Shown here in pieces: positions 61,001 through 64,000 of a stretch of 64,000 nucleotides of DNA. The first letter of the stretch is position 1; the number at the start of each line of letters is the position of its first letter. The stretch comes from Nautilus pompilius (Eukaryota; Mollusca; Cephalopoda; Nautilida; Nautilidae). The notes under the pieces were generated by a model. That model saw only the letters and a list, made by a program, of their open reading frames with translations, did no database searches and had not been told where the DNA came from. The stretch lies in contig JACATO010000066.1 in assembly GCA_018389105.1 (NCBI GenBank), positions 1 to 64,000 of the forward strand. The letters are read 5' to 3'. The translations under genes were made by a program, and so were the position numbers.

Positions 61001-61954
61001 CCCAAGTTATTTTCCTTCAGACCTTGGAGAAGCAGATTCAAATGTGCACAACTGTGATGATGATGAGCCATAACTCTGAAATGTAATCAGTGGCATAAAA
61101 GGTGAAACTCAAAATTCTTAATGAGCTTATTGTTTTTATTAAACACCCTTTTTTCTTATGCTCAAGGAGAAAAAAAGGAGTCGGTAACTAAAGTATCTCA
61201 GTCTGTTTTCTTTGTTCCTGTACATAAGACACTCAATCTCAGTGTACTACAATGTTTGTCTGAATACTTTAAGAATCTGAACAAAGTCTTTTTTTTATCT
61301 ATTAAATGTGGTGTTTGCTTTTTGTTTCCTCTGTTAAGGTCTGCCTGCATTGGCAGGGTGGGAGCTGCTATATGCCAGCCAAAATTTATTCTACTTTTAA
61401 TTGGCTTAAAATAAGTGATTTTAGCTTTGATTTCTCATCACCCTACAGTTTGATTGGTGAATAGATTTTAACTGTTTCAGGGATTTCTGACATGAAGCAC
61501 TGGCAAACCAGTTCAAAAGCTAATCAACCAAAAAGCCCTTTTTCTTGACCAGGGTGGGTAGTATGGTGTTGTAATAACTGAAACTTAACATCAACATAAA
61601 GAAGCCAAAGTTGAGACGTAAATGGCCAGGCTTCAAAATTCCAAAATATTATGCCCATGTTCTCTCATTCCCCAAAAAGATGGGGATGTTTTTGTTTGCT
61701 TTTTTTTCATGGTTATATAGTTTTATTTGCCCAAATAGTAGTTTTAATATAAATTAAAAATTAATGGGACATCACTATGTCTGTGCCAAAACCAAATGTT
61801 ACAGATTTTTGTGAAAGACAAATTTTGTCTGTAAGCTGCCTGAAGTTCAAACATAAGCTTTAGAAGAAAATTATGAAGGCTATGACTGTCAGATTTTATT
61901 TTAAATTATAAGAGGATTGACATAGTCAGCATTGGAGGATGATGTTCTGAAACT

Positions 61955-62060
61955 AAGTGCCGGACCATTCACTTTATCAGGGCAACCAGCAGGCTAATGG
62001 TTAGACTTAAACTGCTGTATTTGAAGGCCCAGCTTTGATTTCCAGTAGGGACCAGCTCTG
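61955..62060 (+). repeat. Possible tRNA-like SINE remnant
   Basis: The stretch GGCTAATGGTTAGACTTAAA followed by CAGCTTTGATTTCCAG resembles degenerate A and B boxes of a tRNA-derived SINE. No tail or target duplication was seen. Confidence 0.22.
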
Positions 62061-63445
62061 CCTGGTTTATCCTCCTCGGCATGGCTTCTTTCTCTCATTC
62101 ACCAGCTGGACATCTGAGTTTTCTTCCACAGCTAAAAATGAAGAGTTCTAGTAAGCTCTTTCCCACTCGCTCAGCAACAACAAGTGCCGTGTGGTGGGCT
62201 TCAGAAACCAAGATATCAGTTGCAGAGGAGAGAGGGTCATTACTTCAGGTTTGTACCCATTATTTTCCTGTCACTTACCTGCAACTAGTTCATCTCACCC
62301 AACACTGCTTACCATTCCTAGATTGATGTCATGCCCAGATTAGGAGGTTCCTGGGCCTGTCTTATGCATCTATGAGAAATGCTTAGTGGGTGAAAGATCT
62401 GGGGATCTGACTGTGGTAGTGTAGTTAGCACTAAGGAATGCATTGAGAATCCAAATCCTGTGCAGTGTCTTCATGAAACCTGAAGCACAGTACTAGTTGT
62501 TGAAAATAAAGGCAGGAAACCTTTAACAATGACAAGGATGTCTCCAACACCATAGTGTTGTCACTATAACGACCATACTGCACAACACTGGCAGAGGTAG
62601 AGAGCTCCTTGAAGATACCATACGCATTTGAGAAATCCAAAAAACTACCAGACTTTCTTCAAAAAAAAAATGTCACTTGCTGCCATTGGACACTTCTAAT
62701 GTTGCATGGTAGAGATGGTTTGCTTGGATATCTGAGGAGTCCTATGGATCTGTTCCATGGGGCCATTTCTATGATTTTTTTTTTTTTAATTGCTCATTTG
62801 TACAAAGGGTCTGTAACTACTCCCTGGTCCATCATTAACATCACAAGTCTGGTGGACGAACAGTGCATCTCGCAGTAATGTTGCCAGAGTCTCATCACAT
62901 GGCGACATTGTGCATTTTATTGTACAAAGGTCGATACATCTTTCACACATTTTTGAAATTCATGTTTCACAAATAATCTGTTACAGTGAGGAAGGAGAAG
63001 CAGGCATTTATTGTTAGAAAAATCATATGCTGGCTTTGTTTTCAGGTTTTCCTACAACATTGGCGACTTTCCCGTTTAATAATAATGCTGTTTTTTTTTT
63101 TTTTTGGAAAAAATGCACCCTTAACTCCAATATCCCTTGTTTTTTTTTGGTTTTTTTGTACCCAGCATAGATAAGTAACTTTGGATAAACCCAGTCAAGA
63201 TAAAAGAGGAGGGAGCTGAGTTTTGGGGCTAATAACCCACAAACAACAACTACTAGAAATATTTTATTTGTGTAGTTATAATTATTAAATTTCTATTTTG
63301 AAACTCGACCAAGAATATGCTGCTTGCAAACTACAGTTTGGGCATGTGAACTTATCTGCACATGGGAACAAGATTTCCAAATGTGAGTGCAATTTTAAAG
63401 ATATGATCATTTAATCATTTGTACTTCCTGTTCCAGGGAAGGGGG

Positions 63446-63468
63446 GAGTGAGTGAGTGAGTGAGTGAA
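63446..63468. repeat. GAGT microsatellite
   Basis: About five GAGT units next to the start of the hAT element. Confidence 0.9.
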
Positions 63469-63484
63469 GGGTTATATGTAGTAC

Positions 63485-64000
63485 CAGTGGCGCACAGCCA
63501 GCAGGGGGCCCCCCCAAAAAAATTTCTGACAATTTTTTGACTGATTTTTTGTGCAGTTTACATTGCACAAAATTCACACTGCCGTACTCGGTTTATTGGT
63601 TTCAAAGCAGTCACCGGTGTCTTATGCTACATGCAGTCCTTTACACTGTTGTGCTGTGCATGTTTATTTGACCCATCTACGTCCTTTTACCAATCAATTT
63701 GTTGTTTCAAGCAGATTGTTTTGTTTTCAGCTATGTCTGACAAATGAAACAAACCATCAAGTTCTTCTCAATTGGGCATTGAGCCATATTTTGTAAAGAG
63801 GCCGAAGGCTGATGCAGCTATGATGAAGGCAATATCTGGTGGATCAGTAGAAGTACTGCGTGAACTTCCTGATGCACCTGAACCACTTCTATCAACTGAT
63901 GCTCTTCAACCTTTGCCAAATGATATAGGAGCATATATAGGTGCAACTGTCACTGATGAAAAACGATATAAGTTACTGGAAAGTCCATGGATGCCTTCTG
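63485..64000 (+). mobile_element. 5' end of a hAT transposon, cut by the window edge
   Basis: The start CAGTGGCGCACAGCCAGCAG followed by GGGGCCCCCCC is typical of hAT terminal repeats (CAGTGGCG…AGGGGGGCC). A transposase N-terminus follows on the same strand. The right end and target duplication lie outside the window. Confidence 0.7.
63733..64000 (+). pseudogene. N-terminus of a hAT transposase (ZMYM/TTF type), partial
   Basis: The ATG gives MSDK, then TGA at 63745-63747. After this stop the same frame is open to the window end and reads LGIEPYFVKRPKADAAMMKA … LPNDIGAYIGATVTDEKRYK, LLESPWMPS. The order NDIG.YIG…TDE.RYKLL..PW is the segment just before the TTF-type zinc finger in ZMYM1-like hAT proteins. 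The early stop suggests an inactive copy, or initiation further downstream. Confidence 0.65.

Larger units (their letters stand above)
58058..63480. other. 3' region of the SLC16-like gene and intergenic sequence
   Basis: The first part must include the transporter's 3' untranslated region, but no single polyadenylation signal stands out. The rest is AT-rich with poly-A/T runs. Frames of 60-103 codons here are unrecognised and look like chance. Confidence 0.6.

Noticed and set aside
1-64000. CRISPR arrays, bacterial operons, riboswitches, rRNA or intact tRNA genes
   Set aside because: None seen. The intron-bearing genes and eukaryotic transposons show animal nuclear DNA; only two weak tRNA-like SINE remnants were noted.

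Overview
The window is nuclear DNA from an invertebrate animal. It has AT-rich intergenic sequence, split genes with GT-AG introns, cut-and-paste transposons and ATT microsatellites. A secreted galactose-binding-like + PAN gene family, SLC16-like and KIAA1586/hAT-type sequences suggest a lophotrochozoan, most likely a mollusc. That is an inference; no single sequence here fixes the species.

Two kinds of host gene are supported. (1) A small family of secreted proteins, each built from a signal-peptide exon, a two-exon galactose-binding-like (F5/8 type C / DUF7402-like) domain and a PAN/apple-domain exon. Two members are intact when spliced: gene B on the minus strand (18590 down to 13736, 243 aa) and gene D on the plus strand (41575 to 47208, 252 aa). 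Relatives are broken or partial: gene A (5452-7750), gene C (29136-31387) and gene E (37295-37659). (2) One SLC16/monocarboxylate-transporter-like membrane protein on the plus strand (53126 to 58057, four coding exons, 419 aa).

The layout is a nest of segmental duplications. A block of about 5.8 kb is tandemly repeated (1-5764 and 8203-14048). Part of it reappears inverted at 50212-52610, and another part inside intron 1 of the transporter gene (54083-54912). The block carries a CpG-rich, promoter-like core that lies just upstream of the transporter gene in the inverted copy. A fourth, CpG-depleted copy lies at 31607-32290. A second unit (5766-7790) is nearly identical and inverted at 37490-39505. 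The B side (13.7-24.3 kb, minus) and the D side (37.3-47.2 kb, plus) form a large, older inverted duplication around the centre of the window.

Between these lie transposons: a nearly intact Tigger/pogo element (19417-22297) whose third catalytic aspartate is tyrosine, a 226-bp TA-flanked MITE (34549-34774), several decayed hAT transposases, a LINE endonuclease scrap and a hAT element running off the right end. The stretch from 58.1 to 63.4 kb holds little that can be named.
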